Origin: Tepidibacter formicigenes DSM 15518
GTDB lineage: Bacteria > Bacillota > Clostridia > Peptostreptococcales > Peptostreptococcaceae
Direction: 5' to 3'
DNA length: 37,667 nt
Assembly (NCBI RefSeq): GCF_900142235.1
Contig: NZ_FRAE01000011.1
Span: forward strand, 1 to 37,667
How positions within the stretch are numbered: position 1 is the first letter of the stretch; every line of letters begins with the position of its first letter. The notes under the pieces are model-generated. The model saw only the letters and a program-made list of their open reading frames with translations, did no database searches and was not told the origin of the DNA. Shown here piece by piece: positions 15,968 through 23,457 of the stretch. The translations under genes and the position numbers were made by a program.

Positions 15968-16378
15968 TTAAAAGCCTCTCATCATACTATTACCGTCTCC
16001 ATGACACGCCTGTGATCCACCCATAGCATTGTGCATTTCTATCATCTCTTCTCTATCCATAGATTCCATCATATTTGCCATAGATTCATATCCACTTTCT
16101 CTCATTATTTCAATCATTTTTTCATAATCATCTTCAGTCATATTATTCATAAATTCATCCATAGCTTCATAATCTTTCTTTTCTAAAGCTTTTGCTGCAT
16201 CTTTAAAATCATTTTTCTTCATAAGTTTAATCATTTCTTTTTCATCTAATTTTGATTCAAATCTTGCTTTGTTTTCTTCTTTAACAGGATTAGATTTTGA
16301 GCTAGCATATGCAAAGCCTGTTATACCTCCCACCATTAGAATTCCTGATAGTACAAATACAATACCTCTTTTTTTCAT
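15968..16378 (-). CDS. Secreted Met-rich putative metal-binding protein (copy 1)
   Basis: 136 residues. The N-terminus is a signal peptide or anchor (MKKRGIVFVLSG...GFAYASS, cleavage likely after AYA at about 26). The mature part is a helical, acidic repeat-like region with many Met residues (MNNMTEDDYEKMIEIM, MANMMESMDREEMIEMHNAMG). It ends QACHGDGNSMMRGF with Cys, His and Met. This composition suggests soft-metal binding, as in ZraP-type proteins, though sequence identity to that family is not apparent. A sigma-54 type -24/-12 element lies 46-59 nt upstream of the ATG. About 85 percent similar by eye to the second copy at 34037-34447. Confidence 0.8.
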   Translation of the reverse strand: MKKRGIVFVLSGILMVGGITGFAYASSKSNPVKEENKARFESKLDEKEMIKLMKKNDFKDAAKALEKKDYEAMDEFMNNMTEDDYEKMIEIMRESGYESMANMMESMDREEMIEMHNAMGGSQACHGDGNSMMRGF

Positions 16379-16423
16379 AATTCTCCACTCCTTTTTGTTA
16401 TTTTTTATTCACCTTTATATCAA

Positions 16424-16437
16424 GCAATATTTATGCC
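16424..16437 (-). promoter_or_regulatory. Sigma-54 promoter of Met-rich gene copy 1
   Basis: On the minus strand ATGGCATAAATATTGCTTG shows GG and GC ten bases apart, with TGGCA and TTGCT flanking as in the -24/-12 consensus. Transcription would start about 12 nt further on, giving a leader of about 35 nt. It overlaps the junction with the truncated mltG copy. Confidence 0.85.
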
Positions 16438-16940
16438 ATTTTTCATTTTCCTATTTTGTTCTGAAAAAGCATCTATTTGTAAAGGCATTCCTTTTTTAAG
16501 ACGATTATAAATAACACCAGATATTCTACTTCTTTCTTTATCATTTGCTGCTTCCTTTTCAATTAAAGAAGCAATAGTAATAATATCATTAATACTCATA
16601 TCTATTTCTTCTGCTCTTTTCTTATATTCCTCTGAAAATATTTCATTGAAACGTTTAAGCATTATATCAATTATTTTTTCTTCCTTTGCTTTTAAAGGAA
16701 TATAATATGTGTCTAAAAATAAATACCCTTCCAAAGTATATAATACATTATCTTCTTTTATAATATCTTTTAAAACTTATTTTTATCAATCAAATTATTT
16801 TCTTCTAATTTAGATGCAATTTGATATATGTTATATCCTTCTGGTATATTTATAACTACATATTCTAAGTCAGGGTTTTGCAGTTTTTCTAAGAGTTCAT
16901 CTAGTTTTATTTTAGGAGGAATAACATATTGACCTTTTCA
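16438..16940 (-). pseudogene. mltG: Decayed partial copy of mltG
   Basis: Closely matches the middle of the intact mltG at 20333-21316. The stretch PPKIKLDELLEKLQNPDLEY and the segment up to the catalytic region SLIEKEAANDKERSRI and KGMPLQIDA can be followed, but with a frameshift near 16740 and losses before it. After QIDA the similarity ends. The frame then reads through unrelated sequence, including the sigma-54 promoter, to a TGA at 16420. Both ends of the gene are missing, including the membrane anchor. It is part of a duplicated, degraded block. Confidence 0.88.
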
Positions 16941-17029
16941 AAATCTATTTAATTGTACACCTTTCCTACTTTGAATATTTTCTAAACTTCATGCATATTT
17001 AAATTATGATAGATATACTTAAAAAATCT

Positions 17030-17260
17030 CTAGTTTTTATTGCTAAGAATTTCTCTCTTTCTCTTATATTCTTCTTCATCTATTTCACCATTTGCATATC
17101 TTTGATTTAATATTTCCATACCACTATTACTTCTTTTGTCATTCTTCTTAATCATGTTTGCAATAAACCATACAACTCCTACAATAAGTAAAAACCTTAA
17201 CCCAATATATAAAAATGTCCATGGCCCTCCTAATGTATATCCAAATCCACAATCAAACAT
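17030..17260 (-). CDS. SHOCT-domain small membrane protein (duplicate copy)
   Basis: 76 residues, nearly identical to the protein at 21469-21699. It has a short N-terminus (MFDCGFGYTLGGP), one transmembrane helix (about 16-37), and a C-terminal SHOCT motif (EILNQRYANGEIDEEEYKRK) with the usual A-x-GEI-EEEY core. SHOCT motifs are oligomerisation tails of small membrane proteins. It is the only gene of the duplicated block that stayed intact. A ribosome site (GAAGGGAGAATTAA) precedes it. Expression is uncertain because the genes between it and the promoter are broken. Confidence 0.8.
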   Translation of the reverse strand: MFDCGFGYTLGGPWTFLYIGLRFLLIVGVVWFIANMIKKNDKRSNSGMEILNQRYANGEIDEEEYKRKREILSNKN

Positions 17261-17271
17261 ATTTAATTCTC

Positions 17272-17366
17272 CCTTCTAAACTTTTTATTGTTGCTACTAC
17301 AACCTGGGGTTTTTCTTTTGTATTTTCATAGTTTAAGTTTGTATTTACTATAAAGCTTTTAAGATG
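17272..17366 (-). pseudogene. TPM-domain gene fragment (duplicate block)
   Basis: Short slice matching about 22325-22412 of the intact TPM gene (plus-strand text TTTTTATTGTTGCTACTACA). It is fused without spacing to a lemA fragment; most of the gene was deleted. Confidence 0.75.
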
Positions 17367-17627
17367 CTTTTACTTTTTCTTCAACACTTTTGGCTCCTGC
17401 CATTTGTGCTCTTGCATCAGCAATTCTTCCAAATACCTCTTTTTCTTGCTTCATAAATCCTTTAACAGTTTCAACAAGATTTGGAATTAAATCATATCTT
17501 CTTTGTAATTTACTTTCAATAATAGCCCATTTGCATTTACAAGACCATTATAGGAAGTAGCAAAAAATCCTCCTATAAGTGCAACTACAACTAATAGGAC
17601 TATAGTTATCTTAATAAAGTTTTTCAT
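17367..17627 (-). pseudogene. lemA: lemA fragment (duplicate block)
   Basis: Starts with AAGGAGG and ATG at 17627, then MKNFIKITIVLLVVVALIGG and SYNGLVNA like the intact lemA. A deletion of about 20 nt at the KEEIDGQ position shifts the frame, and the ORF ends at 17487. Further matching sequence (ESKLQRRYDLIPNLVETVKG) continues in another frame to about 17367, where a TPM fragment takes over. It keeps its sigma-54 promoter and upstream palindrome. Confidence 0.85.
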
Positions 17628-17656
17628 ATATATCCTCCTTATATTATTTATATATA

Positions 17657-17670
17657 GCAATAATAATGCC
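17657..17670 (-). promoter_or_regulatory. Sigma-54 promoter of duplicated lemA
   Basis: Minus-strand TTTGGCATTATTATTGCTATA with GG-N10-GC. It lies 30 nt before the start of the lemA fragment and is identical in its core to the promoter at 23189-23202. Confidence 0.85.
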
Positions 17671-17717
17671 AAACATATAGTTTATTTGAAATTTCTCTAC
17701 TTTTTTGTACATAATAC

Positions 17718-17745
17718 ATATACAGAACTTAAAGCCATGGCTACT
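17718..17745 (-). repeat. Short segment matching the 3' end of copA
   Basis: Minus-strand GCCATGGCTTTAAGTTCTGT is identical to the copA codons for AMALSSV. The frame can be followed a few codons more as MALSSVYVLC and then a stop. A more diverged version lies at 23248-23275. This is non-coding here. Confidence 0.75.
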
Positions 17746-17789
17746 TTTTCAAATAAATACTCATGATTATTTTTACTAGTTGTAGGTTT

Positions 17790-17808
17790 TGACACAGTTT
17801 TTGTGGCA
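17790..17808. promoter_or_regulatory. Palindromic activator site (UAS-like), duplicate lemA
   Basis: TGACACA-GTTTT-TGTGGCA, an inverted repeat centred 142 bp upstream of the -12 element. The same site occurs upstream of the intact lemA and, with changes, of copA. Probably a binding site for the NtrC-type activator encoded at 29921. Confidence 0.75.
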
Positions 17809-17840
17809 TATTGCTATATATGTAAATGTAAAAAATAATC

Positions 17841-17925
17841 TAATATTCATGCTTATATTAGGTGTTTTTTCAAGTTCTTTTATTTACAAGCAATTTAAAC
17901 ATCAAATTTTCATCAGAAGTATTAC
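17841..17925 (+). pseudogene. rseC fragment (duplicate block)
   Basis: Matches about 23690-23770 of the rseC-like gene (TTATATTAGGTGTTTTTTCA ... ATCAGAAGTATT) with indels and no start. It stops just before the left end of the ISL3 element, so the insertion or a linked deletion removed the rest. Confidence 0.75.
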
Positions 17926-17940
17926 AATTAAAAAAAGTAG

Positions 17941-19417
17941 GGTTCTATAATAAATGTTGGGGTGCATGAAATTTATGTGCCACAACATTTTTTACATAAA
18001 AAAAACACTTGTGAAATAAATCTGCTAAAATGTTAATTGGCTAAAAAAAACATAGAAAGGAGATTTATTCACAAGTGCATAATAATTTTATCAATAAATT
18101 ACTAAATTTAAAAGGGGTAAAAGTAACAAAAATTTCTCATGCAGATACTTTTATTAAAATCCATATTGAAACTAAGCCAAAAAAGCACACTTGTCCTGCT
18201 TGTGGCTCCATGACTTCTAGGATACATGATTACAGAAATCAAGTTATTAAAGATTTACCTTTTCAATTTAAACATACATATTTAATACTTAAAAAAAGAA
18301 GATATGTTTGCTCATGTGGTAAAAGATTTTATGAATCTTATGACTTTGTACCTCGATATCACCGTATGACTAACCGTTTAGTTCATTATATTTGCCAAGA
18401 ACTCACTAAACTTATTAGTATAACTGAAATAGCTAAATCTGCTAATGTCTCTACTTCTACAGTTATGCGTGTCTTTAATATAATAAATTATACTAAACCT
18501 ACTTTACCAAAAGTTCTTTGTATTGATGAATTTAAAGGCAATGCTGAAACTGGAAAGTATCAATGTATTCTTGTTGATGGCAAGAAAAATAGAGTTTTAG
18601 ACATACTTCCTGATAGGTCTTCGAGTCATCTTGTAAGTTATTTTAAAGAGATTTCTCGTAAAGAAAGGCTTAGTGTCAAGTTCTTTGTTTGTGATATGTG
18701 GCAGCCTTATGTCGATTTAGCAAAAGCTTTTTTTCCTAATGCTGAAATTATTATTGATAAGTACCATTTTATTAGACAAGTAACTTGGGCTATAGAAAAA
18801 GTTAGAAAGCGCCTACAGAAAACTATGCCTCATAACCTTAGAAAGTATTATAAGCGCAGTAGAAAGCTAATTCTTACCCGTTACCATAAACTCAAAAATG
18901 AAAATAAAAGGGCTGTTGACTTAATGCTATTATATAATGATGACCTTCGTGTTGCTCATTCACTAAAAGAATGGTTTTATGAGATCTGTCAAAGTGATAA
19001 ATATTCCTATCAAAGAACTGCTTTTAGTGAGTGGATTGAAAATGCAGAAAATTCTGGTATTCCAGAATTTCAAAAGTGTGCAGATACATTTAGAAGATGG
19101 CCTAAAGAAATAAAGAATGCTTTTAAATATGGTTATACTAACGGTCCTACTGAAGGGTTTAATAATAAAATTAAAGTTTTAAAGCGAGTGTCCTTCGGAC
19201 TTAAAAATTTCCATAGATTCCGTAATAGAATTATTCATTGTACTAGTTAAAAATCAGCAAAATATCAATTAAATACCAATTCAAAACCTACATTTTAGCT
19301 AGGTTTATTAAGTGTGCCTAAAAACAAGTAGAACTTCTTATTTACATTAAAATAGGCTCAAATATAATAATGGAGCGGGATTGAAACTAATCCCACCCCA
19401 ACTATTGACAAAGAGCC
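17941..19417 (+). mobile_element. ISL3-family insertion sequence
   Basis: Left end GGTTCTATAATAAATGTTGG and right end (reverse complement) GGCTCTTTGTCAATAGTTGG align, with both continuing GGTG. They share GG-TCT-T, AA and a run of nine matches. This fits the 20-30 bp imperfect terminal repeats of ISL3 elements. The flanking 8-mers (AAAAGTAG and ACAAAAAA) differ, so no target duplication is visible, and both flanks lie at edges of duplicated DNA. One transposase gene is inside. The element looks complete and possibly active. Confidence 0.85.
18075..19250 (+). CDS. ISL3-family transposase
   Basis: 391 residues from a GTG start; AAAGGAG lies about 11 nt upstream. An N-terminal zinc-finger-like region (CPACGS...CSCGK, about 36-80) is followed by a helix-turn-helix (ITEIAKSANVSTSTVMRVF, about 115-133). 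The DDE catalytic core follows, with LCIDEFKG (first Asp), FFVCDMWQPY (second Asp) and NGPTEGFNNKIKVLKR (Glu). These are the family's key residues and none is missing. It ends NRIIHCTS, a normal length. It catalyses movement of the surrounding element. Confidence 0.93.
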   Translation: MHNNFINKLLNLKGVKVTKISHADTFIKIHIETKPKKHTCPACGSMTSRIHDYRNQVIKDLPFQFKHTYLILKKRRYVCSCGKRFYESYDFVPRYHRMTNRLVHYICQELTKLISITEIAKSANVSTSTVMRVFNIINYTKPTLPKVLCIDEFKGNAETGKYQCILVDGKKNRVLDILPDRSSSHLVSYFKEISRKERLSVKFFVCDMWQPYVDLAKAFFPNAEIIIDKYHFIRQVTWAIEKVRKRLQKTMPHNLRKYYKRSRKLILTRYHKLKNENKRAVDLMLLYNDDLRVAHSLKEWFYEICQSDKYSYQRTAFSEWIENAENSGIPEFQKCADTFRRWPKEIKNAFKYGYTNGPTEGFNNKIKVLKRVSFGLKNFHRFRNRIIHCTS

Positions 19418-19429
19418 ACAAAAAAAAAT

Positions 19430-19464
19430 AAAAGCCGCTAGCTCTATATAACTAACGACTTTTT
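19430..19464 (-). terminator. Terminator of tcdA
   Basis: Stem AAAAGTCGTTAG / CTAGCGGCTTTT on the minus strand, with G-U pairs, followed by a long T run (TTTTATTTTTTTTT). A near-identical copy stands at 35187-35222. Confidence 0.85.
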
Positions 19465-19478
19465 AATAAAATTTATTT

Positions 19479-20237
19479 TTAATTTTCTGTATAACCTATT
19501 ATGTCTTTTACAACTTCCGATGCAATAATAAGTCCTGCAACTGATGGAACAAAAGATACACTTCCTGGAATTTGTCTTCTTTCTACACACGTTCTATCTT
19601 TATTTGAACAAATACAGTTTGTTTTACAGTCTCCACCTACAGCTTTTGGTGTTATAGGTTTTTCCTTAGAATATACAACCTTTAATTTCTTTATTCCTCT
19701 TTTTCTTAGCTCACTTCTCATTACTTTTGCTAGTGGGCACATTGATGTTTTATATACATCTGTAACTTCAAGCCTAGTTGGACTTAACTTATTTCCTGCT
19801 CCCATACAACTTATAATAGGTGTATTTTTCTTAGTGCATCTTTCTATTAAATCTAGTTTTGCAGAAACCATATCAATAGCATCTATAACATAATCATATT
19901 CATCAGAAAGTAATCTCTGGGCGCTTTCTTTATTATATAATTCTTTAAATATCTTCACTTCTACTTTAGGATTAATCTCTAACATTCTTTCTTTCATTAC
20001 TTCTACTTTTGCTTTTCCAACAGTCTTTCTTGTAGCATGAATCTGTCTATTGATATTTGTAAGACAAACATCATCATCATCTACTAATATGAATCTTCCA
20101 ACGCCACTTCTAACTAGTCCCTCTATTGCAAAAGTTCCTACTCCTCCTACACCAAATACTGCTACAGTACTTTTTTTTAATTTATTTAATTCTTCTGTAC
20201 CAATTAGCATTTCTGTTCTAGAAAATTCATGTAACAT
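19479..20237 (-). CDS. tcdA: tRNA threonylcarbamoyladenosine dehydratase (HesA/MoeB/ThiF family)
   Basis: 252 residues. This E1-like adenylating enzyme cyclises t6A37 in tRNA to ct6A. The N-terminal FSRTEMLIGTEELNKL leads to the ATP/nucleotide-binding GVGGVGTFAIEGLVRSGVG (34-52) and VDDDDVCLTNINRQI (about 57-71), with the family Arg. YDYVIDAIDMVSAKLDLI and ISCMGAGNKLSPTRLEV follow. A C-terminal Cys-rich insert (CKTNCICSNKDRTC) precedes IPGSVSFVPSVAGLIIASEV. Length and motifs are complete. A broken copy lies at 35236-35650. It ends upstream of the ISL3 element with its own terminator. Confidence 0.92.
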   Translation of the reverse strand: MLHEFSRTEMLIGTEELNKLKKSTVAVFGVGGVGTFAIEGLVRSGVGRFILVDDDDVCLTNINRQIHATRKTVGKAKVEVMKERMLEINPKVEVKIFKELYNKESAQRLLSDEYDYVIDAIDMVSAKLDLIERCTKKNTPIISCMGAGNKLSPTRLEVTDVYKTSMCPLAKVMRSELRKRGIKKLKVVYSKEKPITPKAVGGDCKTNCICSNKDRTCVERRQIPGSVSFVPSVAGLIIASEVVKDIIGYTEN

Positions 20238-20332
20238 GTTAACACCTCTTAATTTAACTTTTATATTCTTATCATTTTGATAGAAAAAAGATTATCATAT
20301 TTGCTTATTTTCGTCAATACTATGTTTTTGTA

Positions 20333-21316
20333 TTATTTATTTATATTTTTTAGATGTTCTTTATAAGTTTTACTAAATATATGTCCATTTTCTCCTAAAA
20401 CATAGTATAAATAATCATGTTTTTCTGGATAAAGAGCTGCTTTAATAGAAGCTTCTCCAGGTGAAGCTATAGGCCCTGGCGGCAGACCTTTATGCAGGTA
20501 AGTATTATAGTCAGATTCTATTTTAAGGTCTTTATAAGTTAGCCTAGAAATATTCTTTTTTCCTTTTGTTATCCCATATATAACGGAAGCATCTATTTGT
20601 AAAGGCATTCCTTTTTTAAGACGATTATAAATAACCCCAGATATTCTACTTCTTTCTTTATCATTTGCTGCTTCTTTTTCAATTAAAGAAGCAATAGTAA
20701 TAATATCATTAATACTCATATCTAATTCTTCTGATCTTTTCTTATATTCCTCTGAAAATATTTCATTGAAACGTTTAAACATTATATCAATTATTTTTTC
20801 TTCCTTTGCTTTTATAGGAATATAGTAGGTATCTGGAAATAAATACCCTTCTAAAGGATATAATATTTTATCTTTTTTTATTATATCTTTTCCTGTACTT
20901 AGATTTTCTAAAGTACTAAAAAACTGGTTCTTATCAATTAAGCTATTCATTTCTAATTTAGATGCAATTTGATGTATGTTATATCCTTCTGGTATAGTTA
21001 TAACTACATATTCTAAGTCAGGGTTTTGTAATTTTTCTAAAAGTTCATCTAGTTTTATTTTTGGAGGAATGACATATTGACCTGTTTTTATTATTTTTTC
21101 TTTTCCTTTTAATTTTGTATATAATTCAAAGTATTTCTCCCATTTGATTATGTTATTTTTCTTTAATTTGCTAGAAACATCTCTTAAATTTGAGCCTTTT
21201 TCAATATAAATCACTGTATTTTCTTTATTTATAGTATATTGATTTTGTTTATATATAAATATTGAAACAAGCAATAATAAAAATAAAGTTACTATAAATA
21301 TTTTTCTTTTATTCAT
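20333..21316 (-). CDS. mltG: Endolytic transglycosylase MltG (YceG-like)
   Basis: 327 residues from MNKRKIFIV; this ATG has GGGGAG 6 nt upstream, so I prefer it to the ATG 12 nt earlier. A single N-terminal membrane helix (about 5-20) anchors an extracellular enzyme that cleaves nascent glycan strands in peptidoglycan. It has a LysM-like first lobe (VIYIEKGSNLRDVSSKLKKN) and then the YceG catalytic region with ASLIEKEAANDKERSRISGV carrying the catalytic Glu. IDASVIYG and the C-terminal GPIASPGEASIKAALYP follow. Complete by comparison with the family. A truncated duplicate lies at 16438-16940. Confidence 0.93.
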   Translation of the reverse strand: MNKRKIFIVTLFLLLLVSIFIYKQNQYTINKENTVIYIEKGSNLRDVSSKLKKNNIIKWEKYFELYTKLKGKEKIIKTGQYVIPPKIKLDELLEKLQNPDLEYVVITIPEGYNIHQIASKLEMNSLIDKNQFFSTLENLSTGKDIIKKDKILYPLEGYLFPDTYYIPIKAKEEKIIDIMFKRFNEIFSEEYKKRSEELDMSINDIITIASLIEKEAANDKERSRISGVIYNRLKKGMPLQIDASVIYGITKGKKNISRLTYKDLKIESDYNTYLHKGLPPGPIASPGEASIKAALYPEKHDYLYYVLGENGHIFSKTYKEHLKNINK

Positions 21317-21413
21317 TCTTCTCCCCATTCTAATATATATTTTTGACCAACTGTTTTAATTATACTACAGCTTATTTCTAATTTCATCAGGCTACATATT
21401 TTTATCATAAAAA

Positions 21414-21441
21414 AGCTCTAACATTATATAATATTAGAGCT
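21414..21441 (-). terminator. Terminator of the lemA-TPM-SHOCT operon
   Basis: AGCTCTAA / TTAGAGCT stem on the minus strand with an AT-rich loop, followed by TTTTTTAT. It lies after the last gene of the operon. Confidence 0.75.
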
Positions 21442-21468
21442 AATCAGCTTTTATCTTAACAATAATCT

Positions 21469-21699
21469 TTAGTTTTTATTGATAAGAATTTCTCTTTTTC
21501 TCTTATATTCTTCTTCATCTATTTCACCATTTGCATATCTTTGATTTAATATTTCCATACCACTATTACTTCTTTTGTCATTCTTCTTAATCATGCTTGC
21601 AATAAACCATACAACTCCTACAATAAGTAAAAACTTTAATCCCATATATAAAAATGTCCATGGCCCTCCTAATGTATATCCAAATCCACAATCAAACAT
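21469..21699 (-). CDS. SHOCT-domain small membrane protein
   Basis: 76 residues: short N-terminal MFDCGFGYTLGGP, one hydrophobic helix (about 16-37), a basic linker, and a C-terminal SHOCT motif EILNQRYANGEIDEEEYKRK. It is third in the operon lemA-TPM-SHOCT, 80 nt after the TPM gene. SHOCT tails mediate self-association; such proteins often accompany LemA and TPM proteins in membrane-stress loci. A nearly identical second copy is at 17030-17260. Confidence 0.85.
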   Translation of the reverse strand: MFDCGFGYTLGGPWTFLYMGLKFLLIVGVVWFIASMIKKNDKRSNSGMEILNQRYANGEIDEEEYKRKREILINKN

Positions 21700-21779
21700 A
21701 TTTAATTCTCCCTTCTAATTTTTGTATACTAAATCTCATATCAACATACCTAACATATAATCATATTATATATTCTAAT

Positions 21780-22559
21780 TTAAAAATCTCGATCACTTCC
21801 TCCTCCCCCAGAATTTCCTCCCATACCTGAATTTCCATATTGTCCTCCATTTTCAAAATTTCCTCTTAGTAACATATTAATAAGCATGCCAATGAAAAAA
21901 CCTTCAGTAAATCTATAATCTAACCATCCTAATATAAATATTACTATAACAATAAATATTTTGGTTATTAAGCTAATATTTTTTTCTTTTGTTTTTGTAG
22001 TTTCATTTTTTATTACAAAATTACTGCTTCTTGAAAAGATTACTCTATCATCATAGTCATATTCCTGATTTATACTTTGGGATATAGTGTAAAATATTTT
22101 TCCTATTCCTTCATCAAAATTTCCTAATGACAAATCTTCTGTAGCATGGTCTAATATTTCTCCTACCTTCCCATCAGGCAATGCTCCTTCTAAACCATAT
22201 CCTACTTCTACTCTTATTTTTTCTTCTTTTAGTGAAAGGAGTATTAGAATTCCATTGTCTAAATCTTTGTTTCCAATTTGCCATTTTTCAAACAAATTTA
22301 CAGCATAAGAACTTACATCCATTCCTTCTAAGCTTTTTATTGTTGCTACTACAACCTGAGGTTTTTCTTTTGTATTTTCATAGTTTAAATTCGTATTTAC
22401 TATGAAACTTTTAAATTCTTCAGATAATACCTTTCCATAATCAGCAACATAAAATGCCTGAGTGGGTTTTGGAAAATCTTCACTTGCAAATACACTTAAA
22501 GTATTTGTTAACAAAAGTAGAAAAGCAATAAAATAAAGTAATAATCTATTTCTTTTCAT
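21780..22559 (-). CDS. TPM-domain membrane protein (YgcG-like)
   Basis: 259 residues. A signal peptide (about 1-25, ending SVFAS) is followed by an extracytoplasmic TPM domain (about 33-165): VADYGKVLSEEFKSFI, the strand VVVATIKSLEGMDVSSYA, and the signature NKDLDNGILILLSLKEEKIR plus VGYGLEGALPDGKVGEIL. A transmembrane helix (about 195-215) and a Gly-rich C-terminus ending SGGGGSDRDF complete the usual architecture. TPM proteins are linked to membrane protein quality control and envelope stress, and some have phosphatase activity in vitro. The start codon lies 25 nt after the lemA stop, so the two are co-transcribed from the sigma-54 promoter. Confidence 0.9.
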   Translation of the reverse strand: MKRNRLLLYFIAFLLLLTNTLSVFASEDFPKPTQAFYVADYGKVLSEEFKSFIVNTNLNYENTKEKPQVVVATIKSLEGMDVSSYAVNLFEKWQIGNKDLDNGILILLSLKEEKIRVEVGYGLEGALPDGKVGEILDHATEDLSLGNFDEGIGKIFYTISQSINQEYDYDDRVIFSRSSNFVIKNETTKTKEKNISLITKIFIVIVIFILGWLDYRFTEGFFIGMLINMLLRGNFENGGQYGNSGMGGNSGGGGSDRDF

Positions 22560-22584
22560 AAAAATCCCACCTTTTTATGTTGCT

Positions 22585-23148
22585 TTAAAAGCTAACTTTT
22601 GGTGCTTCTTTCGCCTCTTTATCTGACTCAAAATATGGTATAGAATCAAATCCTAGAATACCTGCTATAATGTTTTTAGGAAAACTTTTAATTTTCTTAT
22701 TATATTCTTTTACTACAATGTTATATCGATCTCTTTCTACAGAGATACGATTTTCTGTTCCAGCAAGCTCATCCATTAATCTTGTTACATTTTCATTAGA
22801 TCTTAACTGAGGATAGTTCTCCATTACTACTAATAATCTGCTTAAGGCTCCTTCTAATTCATTAGATGCCTTTACTTTTTCTTCAACGCTTTTAGCTCCT
22901 GCCATTTGTGCTCTTGCATCAGCAATTCTTCCAAATACCTCTTTTTCTTGTTTCATAGATCCTTTAACAGTTTCAACAAGATTTGGAATTAAATCATATC
23001 TTCTTTGCAATTTACTTTCAATAATAGCCCACTGACCATCAATTTCTTCTTTAGCATTTACAAGACCATTATAGGAAGTAGCAAAAAATCCTCCTATAAG
23101 TGCAACTATAACTAATAGTGCTATGATTATTTTCATAAAGTTTTTCAT
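22585..23148 (-). CDS. lemA: LemA family protein
   Basis: 187 residues from MKNFMKIII; AAGGAGG 7 nt before this ATG fixes the start and rules out the longer open frame upstream. An N-terminal membrane helix (about 5-25) is followed by SYNGLVNAKEEIDGQWAIIE and QRRYDLIPNLVETVKG, the family hallmark. The long helical body follows and includes ENRISVERDRYNIVVKEYNK. It ends with IAGILGFDSIPYFESDKEAK. The protein is a membrane-anchored helical bundle of unclear biochemistry that commonly travels with TPM proteins. A sigma-54 promoter lies 41 nt upstream and a palindromic activator site about 140 bp above that. Confidence 0.92.
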   Translation of the reverse strand: MKNFMKIIIALLVIVALIGGFFATSYNGLVNAKEEIDGQWAIIESKLQRRYDLIPNLVETVKGSMKQEKEVFGRIADARAQMAGAKSVEEKVKASNELEGALSRLLVVMENYPQLRSNENVTRLMDELAGTENRISVERDRYNIVVKEYNKKIKSFPKNIIAGILGFDSIPYFESDKEAKEAPKVSF

Positions 23149-23188
23149 ATATGTCCTCCTTGTATTATTTTTTTCACTTTTATATATA

Positions 23189-23202
23189 GCAATAATAATG
23201 CC
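23189..23202 (-). promoter_or_regulatory. Sigma-54 promoter of the lemA operon
   Basis: Minus-strand TTTGGCATTATTATTGCTATA with GG-N10-GC, in the correct orientation and 41 nt from the lemA start. It is identical in its core to the element at 17657-17670. Confidence 0.88.
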
Positions 23203-23320
23203 AAACATGTAGTTTATTTTAAATTTCTCTCCTTTTTTGTAGATAATATATATAGAGAGCTTAAAGCCATGGCTCATTTTCAAATAAATACTCATGATTA
23301 TTTTTACTAATTGTAGGTTT

Positions 23321-23339
23321 TGACACAGTTTTTGTGGCA
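23321..23339. promoter_or_regulatory. Palindromic activator site (UAS-like), lemA operon
   Basis: TGACACA-GTTTT-TGTGGCA, centred about 141 bp upstream of the -12 GC. Typical distance and symmetry for an NtrC-type enhancer. Identical to 17790-17808. Confidence 0.78.
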
Positions 23340-23406
23340 TATTGTTTATTTACATCTTTATTTTACAAACTTTATTTATCATTTCATCCACTTTATCTAT
23401 ATTTTA

Positions 23407-23434
23407 TTGACTTGGTATAATTTTTGCGTATAAA
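23407..23434 (+). promoter_or_regulatory. Sigma-A promoter of rseC
   Basis: TTGACT, 16-nt spacer, TATAAA, about 25 nt before the ribosome site AAGGGAG of the RseC-like gene. Confidence 0.75.
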
Positions 23435-23457
23435 CTTACATAGAAGGGAGTGTTTTT

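Noticed and set aside
17806-17818. Plus-strand GGCATATTGC next to the palindrome as a sigma-54 promoter
   Set aside because: GG and GC are only six bases apart, not ten, and no gene follows.
19501-19893. Plus-strand open frame of 130 codons opposite tcdA, repeated at 35258-35587
   Set aside because: Conserved in both places only because tcdA itself was duplicated; no ribosome site and no recognisable domain.
22585-23340. Long 251-codon version of LemA
   Set aside because: The extra 64 codons cross the sigma-54 promoter and the palindrome; a strong ribosome site precedes the internal MKNFMK start.
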